This document shows positions 18,762 to 27,546 of a DNA stretch of 64,000 nt, one piece after another. The DNA is from Candidatus Dependentiae bacterium (GTDB taxonomy: Bacteria; Babelota; Babeliae; Babelales; Vermiphilaceae), in assembly GCA_020431705.1 (NCBI GenBank), contig JAGQHQ010000004.1, forward strand, positions 17,062 through 81,061. The letters are read 5' to 3'. The notes beneath the pieces are model-generated. The model saw only the letters and a program-made list of their open reading frames with translations, was not told where the DNA came from and made no database searches. The position numbers were made by a program, and so were the translations under genes. Each line of letters begins with the position of its first letter. Positions within the stretch are counted from its first letter, which is position 1.

Positions 18762-18907
18762 ACTACCTCTTAAAACAACTAAAATAGTGTTGTCAGATAG
18801 GCTATAATGCATAAAGAGTAAGTCAAGACAAAACATTACACGCTCAGAAACAGCATTATTAGTTATCGAAAAAAGTAAGTAATCTGTAGTAAGCTACTAA
18901 GTATTTG

Positions 18908-19066
18908 CTATTTTTTGTTTTCTTTTCTACCGCGCCAGTTTTCACAGCGTGCCCATGAGATAATTTTAGAGATGTTGGAAGCACCACGAGACATCGCTCT
19001 TTTGCTTGACTCCATTGTTCTTTTCCAATATTGACGAACTTTTTTATTATCAAAAATTGTTTTCAT
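18908..19066 (-). CDS. Small basic protein (52 aa), unknown function
   Basis: A short frame with an excellent ribosome binding site: AAAGGAG lies 8 nt before the ATG at 19066. The product is strongly basic (many Lys and Arg), with an N-terminal helix (MKTIFDNKKVRQYWKRTMES) and a Trp/Arg-rich end (SWARCENWRGRKENKK). Such composition would suit RNA, DNA or ribosome binding. A longer overlapping frame (18859-19053) that starts at TTG in another phase has no such signal and is likely a shadow. The gene is divergent from the ComEC-like gene that starts 21 bp away. Confidence 0.6.
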   Translation of the reverse strand: MKTIFDNKKVRQYWKRTMESSKRAMSRGASNISKIISWARCENWRGRKENKK

Positions 19067-19086
19067 AATACACTCCTTTGCCTATT

Positions 19087-20172
19087 ATGAACATTTTAAT
19101 AGAAATAATAAGAAAAAATCAACGCTATAAAGGGACTTTTGTATATAAAAAATATATACTAGCAAATATGAATCATACCAAAATAAACCCTTTGACCCTC
19201 TGGATCGTACGTTTTGTACAAATTCAGCTTTTTATGACACTCATTTCTTTTCCGATTTTGGTTTGCTGGGGTATTCCCCTTTCAATGCTATCTCTACTAG
19301 GCAATCTCATTTTCAGCCCTGTTCTAACAATTTTTTTACTACTGTGTTCTCTTATATTTTTTGGAGAACTTATTGGACTACCAACTAGCTTGCTTATTCG
19401 ATTTTTGGAGTATATGAGCTCATGGTGGTGTTGGTTGTTAGAGTGGCCCAGCAATCGCTTTATATTCGGTTTTCCTAAACCTCCACTTTATATACTTGCA
19501 TTGATACCAATATGCATTCTGATAACATTATTCAATAAACAAACTCGGACACTCTTCATCAGTACAATAATTTTTGCAATATTATTATTTTTAACACTTT
19601 TATTTTGTAGTTTTTACAAAAAAGACAGGTGCCATACTATAGAAGTACCATGCAATAACGGCCATGTTACACTCATCAACACCAAAAAAAAGTTAGTTCT
19701 TGTAGATCCCGGCGTTATTGGTCAACGAATTTCTTCATGCTCTTGGATTGAGTATACACTTATTCCACATATCATCAAAACTACGGGTAAAACAAGAATT
19801 AACCATATCATTTTACTGCAACCAAATAAAGTTACCTTTGATGCAATTGCACTTTTGTGCACGAAAATAGAAGTAAAAAAAATATATATGCCACTATGGG
19901 AAGGAAGTATGAAAAAAACAGGATTGATAAGCTTTTTTGATTTAAAAAAAGCTATTAAAAATAACAACGTAATTCGTATTACCCAAAAACCACTATCATT
20001 TATACTAGACAACAATAGTTCAGTTATAATTGAACCCTTAGAACAGAAAATTAAAAAAAAAGAAATCAATTATCAAGCATGCAAAGTTACCTGGTGGCTA
20101 AAAAATAATGCTAAGAACATAAAAAGTCTATACTCAACTGCATACAAACAACCAAAGCTCTTGCAAACTTGA
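19087..20172 (+). CDS. ComEC-like membrane protein with degenerate metallo-beta-lactamase-type domain
   Basis: 361 aa from the ATG at 19087; the start is uncertain, with TTG 19078 and ATG 19168 also in frame and no clear ribosome binding site. Hydrophobic helices cover residues about 35-180; the FPILVCWGIPLSMLSLLGN part resembles the end of the competence domain of ComEC/Rec2. The rest resembles a beta-lactamase-like fold (VPCNNGHVTLINT, LVDPG), but the metal-binding HxHxDH motif is absent. It is much shorter than typical ComEC (about 700 aa or more). It could be a reduced DNA-uptake channel or an inactive relative. The ComEC link is moderate confidence. Confidence 0.6.
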   Translation: MNILIEIIRKNQRYKGTFVYKKYILANMNHTKINPLTLWIVRFVQIQLFMTLISFPILVCWGIPLSMLSLLGNLIFSPVLTIFLLLCSLIFFGELIGLPTSLLIRFLEYMSSWWCWLLEWPSNRFIFGFPKPPLYILALIPICILITLFNKQTRTLFISTIIFAILLFLTLLFCSFYKKDRCHTIEVPCNNGHVTLINTKKKLVLVDPGVIGQRISSCSWIEYTLIPHIIKTTGKTRINHIILLQPNKVTFDAIALLCTKIEVKKIYMPLWEGSMKKTGLISFFDLKKAIKNNNVIRITQKPLSFILDNNSSVIIEPLEQKIKKKEINYQACKVTWWLKNNAKNIKSLYSTAYKQPKLLQT

Positions 20173-20198
20173 TAATCAACAATAAGCTGAGGTAATAT
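20169..20198 (+). promoter_or_regulatory. Possible sigma-70 promoter for the DJ-1/PfpI gene
   Basis: TTGATA (20169-20174), an 18-bp spacer and TAATAT (20193-20198), about 60 nt before the initiating ATG at 20267. The match is moderate, and the element overlaps the last bases of the preceding gene. Confidence 0.35.
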
Positions 20199-20266
20199 GG
20201 GGCGATTCCTCTATTTATACAGGACAATAGCACACATTATAAGCGCATATACAAAAAAGGATCATT

Positions 20267-20806
20267 ATGAATCATAAAAAAATTGTTTTTGTCGTTGCAC
20301 ATGAAGGCTATCAGCATGAAGAATATGGTATACCAAAAAAACTATTGGAAGAAGTGGGTTTTCAAGTTATGACTGCAAGCAACAAACCGGGAACAGCAAT
20401 AGGAAAAGATGAATCCACAACAACCGTTGATATGGTTATTAAAGATATTAATATTGATGATTGCGGTGGTATTTTTTTTATTGGTGGCCCTGGAGCAATG
20501 GAACATCTTGATAATCAAGTAAGCTACGATATAATCAAAAAAGTAAACACTGCCGGCAAACCACTAGGAGCAATTTGTATTTCTACCCGTATTTTAGCGA
20601 ATGCTGGTGTACTAACTGGTAAAGAAGCAACTGGTTGGAACGGTGATGGTAAGCTTGGTGATATTTTCAAAGAACATGGCGTAAAATATATCAACAAAGA
20701 AGTCGTTGTAGACGATACGTTAATTACTGCTACCGGCCCAAGTGCTGCACAAGAATTTGGAGAAAAAATTATTTCTTTGTTACAAGATCAGCGTAGCTGG
20801 GGATAA
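20267..20806 (+). CDS. DJ-1/PfpI family protein
   Basis: 179 aa, a typical single-domain length. An AAGGATC ribosome binding site precedes the ATG. The conserved core shows GGIFFIGGPGAMEHL near residues 65-80 and the nucleophile-elbow Cys in GAICISTRIL near 102 (the usual His after Cys is Ile here). Members act as glyoxalase/deglycase, chaperone or cysteine peptidase. The loss of the Cys-His pair argues against a PfpI-type peptidase. The exact activity is unclear. It is monocistronic, followed by a hairpin. Confidence 0.88.
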   Translation: MNHKKIVFVVAHEGYQHEEYGIPKKLLEEVGFQVMTASNKPGTAIGKDESTTTVDMVIKDINIDDCGGIFFIGGPGAMEHLDNQVSYDIIKKVNTAGKPLGAICISTRILANAGVLTGKEATGWNGDGKLGDIFKEHGVKYINKEVVVDDTLITATGPSAAQEFGEKIISLLQDQRSWG

Positions 20807-20840
20807 AAGCCACTTAATCTTCTATAAGTGAATCAAACAA

Positions 20841-20881
20841 ATCAATAATCTTTTTTCTATATTTCTAAAAAGATTATTGAT
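20841..20881. terminator. 15-bp AT-rich hairpin terminator
   Basis: ATCAATAATCTTTTT (20841-20855) pairs perfectly with AAAAAGATTATTGAT (20867-20881) around an 11-nt loop, 35 bp after the DJ-1/PfpI stop codon. There is little GC, but its length and place fit a terminator. Confidence 0.55.
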
Positions 20882-21043
20882 AAGACAAAATTAGTATTTT
20901 CTCTATCAAAATAAACCATTAGAAAATACCCTATCATTCTGTCAAAAAATTAGCCTCTTGTTTAGTCAAAATATTGTTGATTTTTATATATAAAATTTAC
21001 TATTATAAAATAAAAAGGGCTCTTAGTTTTTTTAGGGGAAATC

Positions 21044-21523
21044 ATGAACAAAAAAGGGTTTTTAGTACTATTAATAGCTATTTCAGCAGTATTTGCTACC
21101 AGTTGCCGCTATTGGAGAAACAGGGGTTTTGGTTGGCATAGACGTGGTTGGGGCTATCATAGACCATGGGGCGGTAGTGGCTACTACGGTAGAGGAGGAT
21201 GGTGGGGAGCACCAGGTTTTGGTATTACCATCGTAAGTGGTAACAAACGCCAACCAAGTCAATATTACGATGATTATGTAGACTCTCAAGGAAAAGATTA
21301 TTGGCGTGTTTTTAACGATACACCATATAGCATTCGCTTTAAAGCAGAAGGCCACGATTCTCGAACATTATCTCCAGGTGAATCACGTAAAGTTCCTCAC
21401 GAGTATGGTTTCGATTTTTATGTAGAAGCAAATGGTAGAAGTATTAGTTCATCAACATCACATCATCGTATCAAGATATATGATCGTGGACGCGGAAAGA
21501 TTGGCATACGCAAATCAAGATAA
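21044..21523 (+). CDS. Gly/Trp-rich predicted lipoprotein
   Basis: 159 aa. A lipoprotein-like signal peptide ends FATSC (Cys at residue 21). Residues 22-60 are a low-complexity segment packed with Gly, Trp, Tyr, Arg and His (WRNRGFGWHRRGWGYHRPWG). The C-terminal 90 residues look like a compact beta-rich domain (YWRVFNDTPYSIRFKAEG, then SPGESRKVPHEYGFDFYVEA) resembling a small surface or PEGA-like fold, though I cannot name it. An AGGGGAAATC ribosome binding site precedes the ATG. The next gene starts 5 bp later and is also Tyr/Arg-rich, so the two probably form an envelope pair. Confidence 0.75.
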   Translation: MNKKGFLVLLIAISAVFATSCRYWRNRGFGWHRRGWGYHRPWGGSGYYGRGGWWGAPGFGITIVSGNKRQPSQYYDDYVDSQGKDYWRVFNDTPYSIRFKAEGHDSRTLSPGESRKVPHEYGFDFYVEANGRSISSSTSHHRIKIYDRGRGKIGIRKSR

Positions 21524-21528
21524 GCATT

Positions 21529-21948
21529 ATGATAAAACCAAATAAACCGCACAAATTAATAATCGTCATCGTTTTAATTCTAGTAGGTAGTACGATTTTA
21601 TACACACAGCGTGCTGTACAAGCTGCAAGACATGCAAATAGAAAACAAAGTACGAGAATTTCTCGCCTGACAATCCCACAAAGAAGTGAAAGACAATCAA
21701 AACTAGCAAGGCGCTCACGTGGGGTACGACTACAGCCCTATCCATTACGTGGCACTCACTATCCGTACAAAAAAAAACAATATGGTTACAAAAAACAATC
21801 TCCAAACACCCAAAGACGACACTACTCCAGGTTTTGGTATCGAAGGCCATATGGCTACTATCACCATGTTTATCCATATAGTTATAGCTCTTATGTATAT
21901 GATGATTACAACGGCAACCCACACCGTTATAGCAATACATACCCTTAA
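21529..21948 (+). CDS. Tyr/Arg-rich basic exported or membrane-anchored protein
   Basis: 139 aa, beginning 5 bp after the lipoprotein gene. One hydrophobic N-terminal helix (residues about 10-26) is a signal peptide or anchor. The rest is very basic and aromatic: an Arg/Ser/Gln-rich part, then a Tyr/Pro/Arg/His-rich tail (YRRPYGYYHHVYPYSYSSY). No fold is recognised; the composition suggests an intrinsically disordered or assembly-forming envelope protein acting with the upstream Gly/Trp-rich lipoprotein. No separate strong ribosome binding site is visible, consistent with coupled translation. Confidence 0.65.
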   Translation: MIKPNKPHKLIIVIVLILVGSTILYTQRAVQAARHANRKQSTRISRLTIPQRSERQSKLARRSRGVRLQPYPLRGTHYPYKKKQYGYKKQSPNTQRRHYSRFWYRRPYGYYHHVYPYSYSSYVYDDYNGNPHRYSNTYP

Positions 21949-21969
21949 TTCACAAAATAAAAATTATAG

Positions 21970-22590
21970 TTATCTGAGTAATACAGCTCGTGCAGGTGCC
22001 GCTTCTAAACCAATAGTAAGAAGTGGCAAACAACACAGCATATATTCTCCCGGATCAACATGATTTAAACGTAGGCCCTCAATGATAGCAATATTGTTTT
22101 CTAAAAACGTCTTGTGTGTTTCATGGTCCGGCTGGCCACGTTCAATACCAAGATAATCAATACCAACGGTATTGATTTTTTTTTCAGATAAATACTGCGC
22201 GGCATCTTTATTAATAAAAATAAAATCGTAGTTAAACTTTTGTGTTGGAACTAATGAGCTATTTTTTGTCTTAAATAATAAAATATCGCCAGACTCAATA
22301 AAAAATTTTTCTAAATCTCTCACTGAGATAGATTCTGTTACCTGCGTTAAATCGAACACCTTACATACGCCAATAAAATATTCAAGACTTACTCGATCCG
22401 CAGTTTTACCACCTTGTAAAAAATGTGATGGCGCATCAACATGCGTACCAGTATGTGAACCAAGCGTTATTATTGAATCTCGTACACTATCTTTTTCAAA
22501 TGTTTTGTTTTGTTTGAACTGGACTACTTGTTTGTCTTTGTAGTTAGTCATATCTTCTGTTATTGGCCAGCTAATATCAATTATTTTCAT
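21970..22590 (-). CDS. Cyclase/kynurenine formamidase-family metal hydrolase
   Basis: 206 aa. The family signature HTGTHVDAPSHF (residues 46-57) carries the His/Asp metal ligands of the cyclase superfamily, which includes arylformamidase (KynB). The C-terminal AIIEGLRLNHVDPGEYMLCCLPL segment is also typical. Substrate cannot be read from sequence. Its start overlaps the stop of gnd in an ATGA arrangement, making it the last gene of a tightly coupled glk-pgi-zwf-gnd operon. As no 6-phosphogluconolactonase gene is present, a role in hydrolysing the lactone made by Zwf is a testable inference. Confidence 0.85.
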   Translation of the reverse strand: MKIIDISWPITEDMTNYKDKQVVQFKQNKTFEKDSVRDSIITLGSHTGTHVDAPSHFLQGGKTADRVSLEYFIGVCKVFDLTQVTESISVRDLEKFFIESGDILLFKTKNSSLVPTQKFNYDFIFINKDAAQYLSEKKINTVGIDYLGIERGQPDHETHKTFLENNIAIIEGLRLNHVDPGEYMLCCLPLLTIGLEAAPARAVLLR

Positions 22591-23492
22591 TTTTCAATTT
22601 TTTTAAATTCATGCCCACCAAACGAGTTTCGCAACATCGAAACTAATTTAGTTGCATAGTTACCACCCGTTTGTTGCGACCAATCTCGAATTTCAAGTGA
22701 GCGTTTAATCAAATCTACCGGAATATTTCGTTGCTCTGCTTCCTCAACTGTCCACTTACCCATCCCGGTTGCTGCAACTTCACCTGAAATATTCTTTAAT
22801 TCTTGATCCTTTTGAACAATATCATGCAACAATTGCAAGATAAATGAGCGAATAATAGACCCATTATTCCATACACGTGTAATCTCATCTAAATCAAGCA
22901 CCTGATCTTTAAATGTGCCCTCTTTGATAACATGCAAACCTTCCGCATACGCTTGTAACAATGCATACTCAATACCGTTATGTACCATTTTTACATAATG
23001 ACCGGTTCCCGATGGACCCATATAACCGACACCCTCTGGCATTGCAATTGCTTCTAGTAATGGATAAATTTTTGTATACGCAGCCTTATCTCCACCAACC
23101 ATCAAACAAAAACCAACTGCTTTGCCATGCAAACCTCCAGATGTACCACAATCTAAAAAAAACATATCTCTTGCCGCAAAAAGATCTGCTCGTCGCATCG
23201 AATCATGAAAATTACTATTACCACCATCAACAACAATATCGCCACCTTTCAAATGTGGTAATAATTGTTCAATCACACTATCAACAACTTCGCCAGCTGG
23301 AACCATAAGCCATATGATACGTGCTTGCTGGGCAACCTGCTCAATCAAATCTGTTGTATCGCCACCCATCATTGTTAATTGACCCATTAATTCTTTGGAC
23401 AAATCAAAACCAACCACAGTATGACCTGCATTAAGTATACGCTGCGCAATTGCAAGACCCATTCTACCCAAGCCAATAATTCCCACATTCAT
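22587..23492 (-). CDS. gnd: 6-phosphogluconate dehydrogenase (decarboxylating), short form
   Basis: 301 aa from the ATG at 23492, preferred because GAGGTGGAG lies just upstream; another ATG at 23501 is in frame. It oxidises 6-phosphogluconate to ribulose 5-phosphate and CO2. It has the Rossmann motif GLGRMG, the DGGNSNFHDS and FLDCGTSGG substrate segments, and GHYVKMVHNGIEYALLQAYAEG with the catalytic Lys. The roughly 300-aa length marks the short YqeC/GndA-type, often NAD-linked, not the 470-aa form. It overlaps zwf by ATGA and the cyclase gene by ATGA. Confidence 0.93.
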   Translation of the reverse strand: MNVGIIGLGRMGLAIAQRILNAGHTVVGFDLSKELMGQLTMMGGDTTDLIEQVAQQARIIWLMVPAGEVVDSVIEQLLPHLKGGDIVVDGGNSNFHDSMRRADLFAARDMFFLDCGTSGGLHGKAVGFCLMVGGDKAAYTKIYPLLEAIAMPEGVGYMGPSGTGHYVKMVHNGIEYALLQAYAEGLHVIKEGTFKDQVLDLDEITRVWNNGSIIRSFILQLLHDIVQKDQELKNISGEVAATGMGKWTVEEAEQRNIPVDLIKRSLEIRDWSQQTGGNYATKLVSMLRNSFGGHEFKKIEK

Positions 23493-24886
23493 GATCTCCA
23501 CCTCATTCCATGTTTTTGCGCAAATGTTTCTAATGCTTTTGGCCCAGTGCTGCCCGGTTCATATTCATGTATCGGTAAGTTCATGGCATCAACATTATCA
23601 ATTAACTTCCATGCATATTCGATCTCATCAAAACGAACCGAAATAGAGCGTTCGCCTTTAATAATCTCGTACAATAAAATTTCATGCGCTTGCGGTGTTT
23701 GCTCTGCAAATAAACAGCTATGGCAAAATTCCATTTTTATTGGCATCACACTTGATTGGCCAAGTTTTTTTGCGTTTAAACTTAATGCAAACGTCGCTTC
23801 TGGAGCAATTTGAATTGTCAAGTAATTAGAATCACTCGGACAATCTTTGGCCAACAAGCAATCAACCTGTTTAAATTTAATATGAATAACTGTTTCTTTC
23901 TTATCCAAACATTTGCCCGTTTTTAAATAAAACGGCACTCCAGCCCATCGCCGATTATTAACCTGCAAATATAACGCTGCAAATGTTTCTGTTTTTGAAT
24001 TCGGTACTACCGCTTTTTCTTTTGTATAATTTTTATATTGACCAAGTACTGCATCGATAAGTTGTACATTTTCCAGCACTTTCGCACGCTCGATGGCAAC
24101 CGACTCACCACTTAATTTTTCTGGAGATTCCATACCAATAAGTGCAAGCAGTGACATCATATGATTTTGTACTACGTCTTTAAGTGCGCCATATTTATCG
24201 TAATATGCACCTCTATTTTCTACGCACAGATTTTCGCTAACAATTATTTGTACATTATCAATATATCGATTATTCCACAATGGCTCGAATACACAGTTGG
24301 TAAAACGAATTAATGAAATATTGCCGACCAACTCTTTTGTTAAATAATGATCAATACGGTAAATTTGATGTTCATAAAAATGCTGTGCTATACATTCGTT
24401 AATTTCATGTGCTGACTGCAAATCGTGACCAAATGGTTTTTCGTAAACTATACGATGCCAATTTTGTTTTTTATCATTAATCTTTCGTGCAAGCTTTGAC
24501 GTTGCTAAATGTTGTGTAATTTCACAAAAAAAGTGCGGTGCTGCAGCCAGATAAATTAATCTATTGCCAGAAAGCTTATATTTTTTCTCTAATCTTGTAA
24601 CTGTCTTTTCAAGTGCTACAAAATCTTCTTGTTTCGTAAAACTTAATTGTTGATACACGAAGCTATTAGTAAGTTTTTGCCAAATAGCTTCATTTAGTTT
24701 TGTAATGAATGGTTTTGCACGCTCTAAAATATTTTCAACTGTTTCATCTTCAAACGCAGCACCGACAATACACACTTTTTCGATTTTTTCTTCTGCCAGT
24801 AACTTGTATAACGAAGAAATTAATTTACGTTTTACCAAGTCACCTGTGGCCCCTAAAATAATAATGGTACAATTACTCATACTCAT
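23489..24886 (-). CDS. zwf: Glucose-6-phosphate 1-dehydrogenase
   Basis: 465 aa. It oxidises glucose 6-phosphate to 6-phosphogluconolactone, the first step of the oxidative pentose phosphate pathway. The N-terminal nucleotide-binding motif GATGDLVKRKL replaces the usual GASGDLA. The active-site motif is RIDHYLTKE near residue 177, and VYEKPFGHDL lies near 147. The C-terminal domain is complete. The start (MSMSN; the third residue is also possible) overlaps the pgi stop by ATGA, and its own stop overlaps gnd by ATGA. Confidence 0.95.
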   Translation of the reverse strand: MSMSNCTIIILGATGDLVKRKLISSLYKLLAEEKIEKVCIVGAAFEDETVENILERAKPFITKLNEAIWQKLTNSFVYQQLSFTKQEDFVALEKTVTRLEKKYKLSGNRLIYLAAAPHFFCEITQHLATSKLARKINDKKQNWHRIVYEKPFGHDLQSAHEINECIAQHFYEHQIYRIDHYLTKELVGNISLIRFTNCVFEPLWNNRYIDNVQIIVSENLCVENRGAYYDKYGALKDVVQNHMMSLLALIGMESPEKLSGESVAIERAKVLENVQLIDAVLGQYKNYTKEKAVVPNSKTETFAALYLQVNNRRWAGVPFYLKTGKCLDKKETVIHIKFKQVDCLLAKDCPSDSNYLTIQIAPEATFALSLNAKKLGQSSVMPIKMEFCHSCLFAEQTPQAHEILLYEIIKGERSISVRFDEIEYAWKLIDNVDAMNLPIHEYEPGSTGPKALETFAQKHGMRWRS

Positions 24887-26190
24887 CTTTCAGCCAATAG
24901 TTTTCGTGTTTCTTTTTTATATAGTTGAACATGCGGCTGATCAAACGGATTGACCCCAAACAAAAAACCGAGATACATAATTTCCATCATCATTGTCTGT
25001 AACAGCTGCCCAACATAAAATGCAGATTTTTCTGGTAATGTGATGCTACAAAAAGGCAATTGCTGCTTTTTATATACCGTATACACACTATTAAAAATTG
25101 CCTGCATAATAGAGGATACTGGTATGCCTTGTATGTTGGCAACAAGTTTTTCAAAATCATCAAATGTCGGTAACACAATATTTGATTTACTTTTTTCTAT
25201 TGTCACAAACGTAGTAAATCGATTATTAGGCCCACCTAGATAGAGCTGTGCCATTGAATGCAAATCAGTACTACCAATCGAAATTGTCGGCATTAGCCCT
25301 TTACCATCTTTTCCTAAACTTTCTGCCATCAGTTGCCGATACCACCGGCCAATACTTTTCAAATCAACTGAAAATAAAAATAAGTCATGTATCGGAATGT
25401 TTTTTTTATACTGCGCAAAAAGAAGTACTGCGCGAACAGCCGCTATATTGGTATCTCCAGCACCAATACATGAATCAATAACACTTTCAGCGCCAGTGCA
25501 CAATTGCTCAATAGCAACATTCATCATGCCAAGCGGAAACAACCCAACGGCAGAAAAAACAGAATACCGACCACCAACTATTTTTGGTATTGCCAAAACT
25601 ATAACATTGTATTCCACTGCCCATTTCCACAGCATAGAACCTTGATCGGTTGTTACCACAACATGCTCATACCAATCTTCTTTTTTATATCGCTTGAGTA
25701 GTTCTAAAAAAAGTTCAAAATTCGCGATTGTTTCTGTAGTAGTACCAGACTTGCTGACTACATTTAATAAAATATTTTTACCTGCTTCTAGCTCTTGTTC
25801 AACAAGCAAAACAATATCCCACAAATAATCAGTATCAACTGTATCTGCAAAATATACTTTTGTTTCAGGAATATGCTCATTATAAAAACGGCCAAATAGC
25901 GCTTCTTGCACAGCAATTGTTCCCAGATTAGATCCGCCAATACCTACGACTACCATCACGCTCGGCTCAAGTTTTTTTTTCTGAGCAATTACTTTCTTTA
26001 CGCATTCAATATTCTTTTTGTCCCTCGGCAAATTAATTGATGCATAGTTAGTTTCATATTCTGACAAGCGCGTGCTACTAACCCGTTCAACTTCCTGCTG
26101 CAACCGCACTACATACTGCTGTAGTTCATCATGATCAACCAAACTGACTTTTTGGTACTCGAAAGAAAATAGTTTCACCGATGATCCCAT
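24883..26190 (-). CDS. pgi: Glucose-6-phosphate isomerase
   Basis: 435 aa, the short bacterial form. It interconverts glucose 6-phosphate and fructose 6-phosphate. VVVGIGGSNLGT near residue 80 and the sugar-phosphate motif NVVSKSGTTTET near 142-153 are clear. The C-terminal catalytic segment contains GVNPFDQPHVQLYK. It lies 57 bp downstream of glk and overlaps zwf by ATGA, so it stands at the branch between glycolysis and the oxidative pentose phosphate pathway. Confidence 0.95.
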   Translation of the reverse strand: MGSSVKLFSFEYQKVSLVDHDELQQYVVRLQQEVERVSSTRLSEYETNYASINLPRDKKNIECVKKVIAQKKKLEPSVMVVVGIGGSNLGTIAVQEALFGRFYNEHIPETKVYFADTVDTDYLWDIVLLVEQELEAGKNILLNVVSKSGTTTETIANFELFLELLKRYKKEDWYEHVVVTTDQGSMLWKWAVEYNVIVLAIPKIVGGRYSVFSAVGLFPLGMMNVAIEQLCTGAESVIDSCIGAGDTNIAAVRAVLLFAQYKKNIPIHDLFLFSVDLKSIGRWYRQLMAESLGKDGKGLMPTISIGSTDLHSMAQLYLGGPNNRFTTFVTIEKSKSNIVLPTFDDFEKLVANIQGIPVSSIMQAIFNSVYTVYKKQQLPFCSITLPEKSAFYVGQLLQTMMMEIMYLGFLFGVNPFDQPHVQLYKKETRKLLAER

Positions 26191-26247
26191 TTGTTATGTT
26201 CGATTTTTCTTTTTTTACAAATGTGCAACAAAATAATAAATGCTTAA

Positions 26248-27366
26248 CTATTTATCGCACATATTATCCATCACCAGATACTGAGCAGCACCATAAAGAC
26301 TTACATTATAATCGGCAACGATAAAAATGGGTACTGTTTTGAGCAGCTCTTGTTGTTTTCCACAGTTAATAAATTCTTCCATAAAACCTTTTTCTCGAAA
26401 CATTTGTACATTATGTGCAGCAATGCCGCCAGCAATATAGATACCGCCAAGAGCAAGCGCATCAAGAGCAAAATTTTTTGCACATCGAGCATATAATTTT
26501 TTATATAGCTCATATGTTTTTTTGCAATGTTCATCTTCGTTACACGCATTAAAAATTTCATCCGGATGTGGGCCATTGCCAAGACTTTTTATATCATCAC
26601 TATTGCATGATCTAAAAAATGTATACAATCGCCTGATACCATCACCAGAAAGTACATCTTCCCACGAAACATTGCACTCTTGCCCTTCATTTTTTCTTAT
26701 GAAGGCCATCAAATCATACTCAATATGGTTTTGTACAACAAAGTCCGCATGGCCACCCTCTGAGGGTAACGGTATATAACGATTATATTCATCTGACCAA
26801 TACAAAATTGACTTTCCCAAGCCAGTACCGGCACCCAAAATAGCTTTATTGGCTTTAAATCGAACATTACCTTGATTGACTTTAATTAAATCTTTCTCGT
26901 CAATACTACTCAAACCATACCCGATAACCAAAAAATCATTAACAATAAAAGCACATTCTAAATCGGTATTTTTCATAATATCTTGAGCATCAATTACGAA
27001 ATCTAAATTAGTTGGCTTGCAATACATTCGATCTTCAGACGGTACCCCTGCTGCAGCAAAACAACAATATTTTAAAATAATGTTATACTCTTTTTGTACC
27101 TGCTCAAGGACATCGCGCACAACATCAGTAAAATTTTTTACTGTTTGGCTTTTTGTATGCAAAGAAAACAACATGTTTAATTGACTATTTTTTTGCTGAA
27201 AAATACCAAAATTACTATTTGTTCCACCAATGTCTGCAGCCAATAAACATTCGATATCTTTTGGAATTGTTTCAACATACTTTCTGAATGTAAACTCACG
27301 CATTACTCTTCCACCCGTTTCTTCGTTCATATTAAAGCTGGCCAACGCATCATCGTAAACAGACAT
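26248..27366 (-). CDS. glk: Glucokinase (Glk family)
   Basis: 372 aa. It phosphorylates glucose with ATP. The ATP-binding motif AADIGGTNSNFGIF lies near residue 43-56, AILGAGTGLGKS near 175 and the sugar-binding LPSEGGHADF near 198. Compared with typical Glk (about 320 aa) it has an extra 30 or so residues at the N-terminus (MSVYDDALASFNMNEETGG), unless translation starts at a later Met. It is the first gene of the glk-pgi-zwf-gnd-cyclase operon; the promoter should lie in 27367-27546. Confidence 0.92.
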   Translation of the reverse strand: MSVYDDALASFNMNEETGGRVMREFTFRKYVETIPKDIECLLAADIGGTNSNFGIFQQKNSQLNMLFSLHTKSQTVKNFTDVVRDVLEQVQKEYNIILKYCCFAAAGVPSEDRMYCKPTNLDFVIDAQDIMKNTDLECAFIVNDFLVIGYGLSSIDEKDLIKVNQGNVRFKANKAILGAGTGLGKSILYWSDEYNRYIPLPSEGGHADFVVQNHIEYDLMAFIRKNEGQECNVSWEDVLSGDGIRRLYTFFRSCNSDDIKSLGNGPHPDEIFNACNEDEHCKKTYELYKKLYARCAKNFALDALALGGIYIAGGIAAHNVQMFREKGFMEEFINCGKQQELLKTVPIFIVADYNVSLYGAAQYLVMDNMCDK

Positions 27367-27546
27367 ACTTATTTTTAAACAAACAACTTTAAAAGCATTA
27401 TAACGGATAATCCTTCTGTTGTACTAGATAGCACCCTACTTTTTTTTTGCTTCATTGCTCAAGGGTATTATTACTTCATTGACTTTCACCACCAGTGATT
27501 GCAACACTATGACCAATAAAAAGGTGCGCATACAAATGAGGATGAC

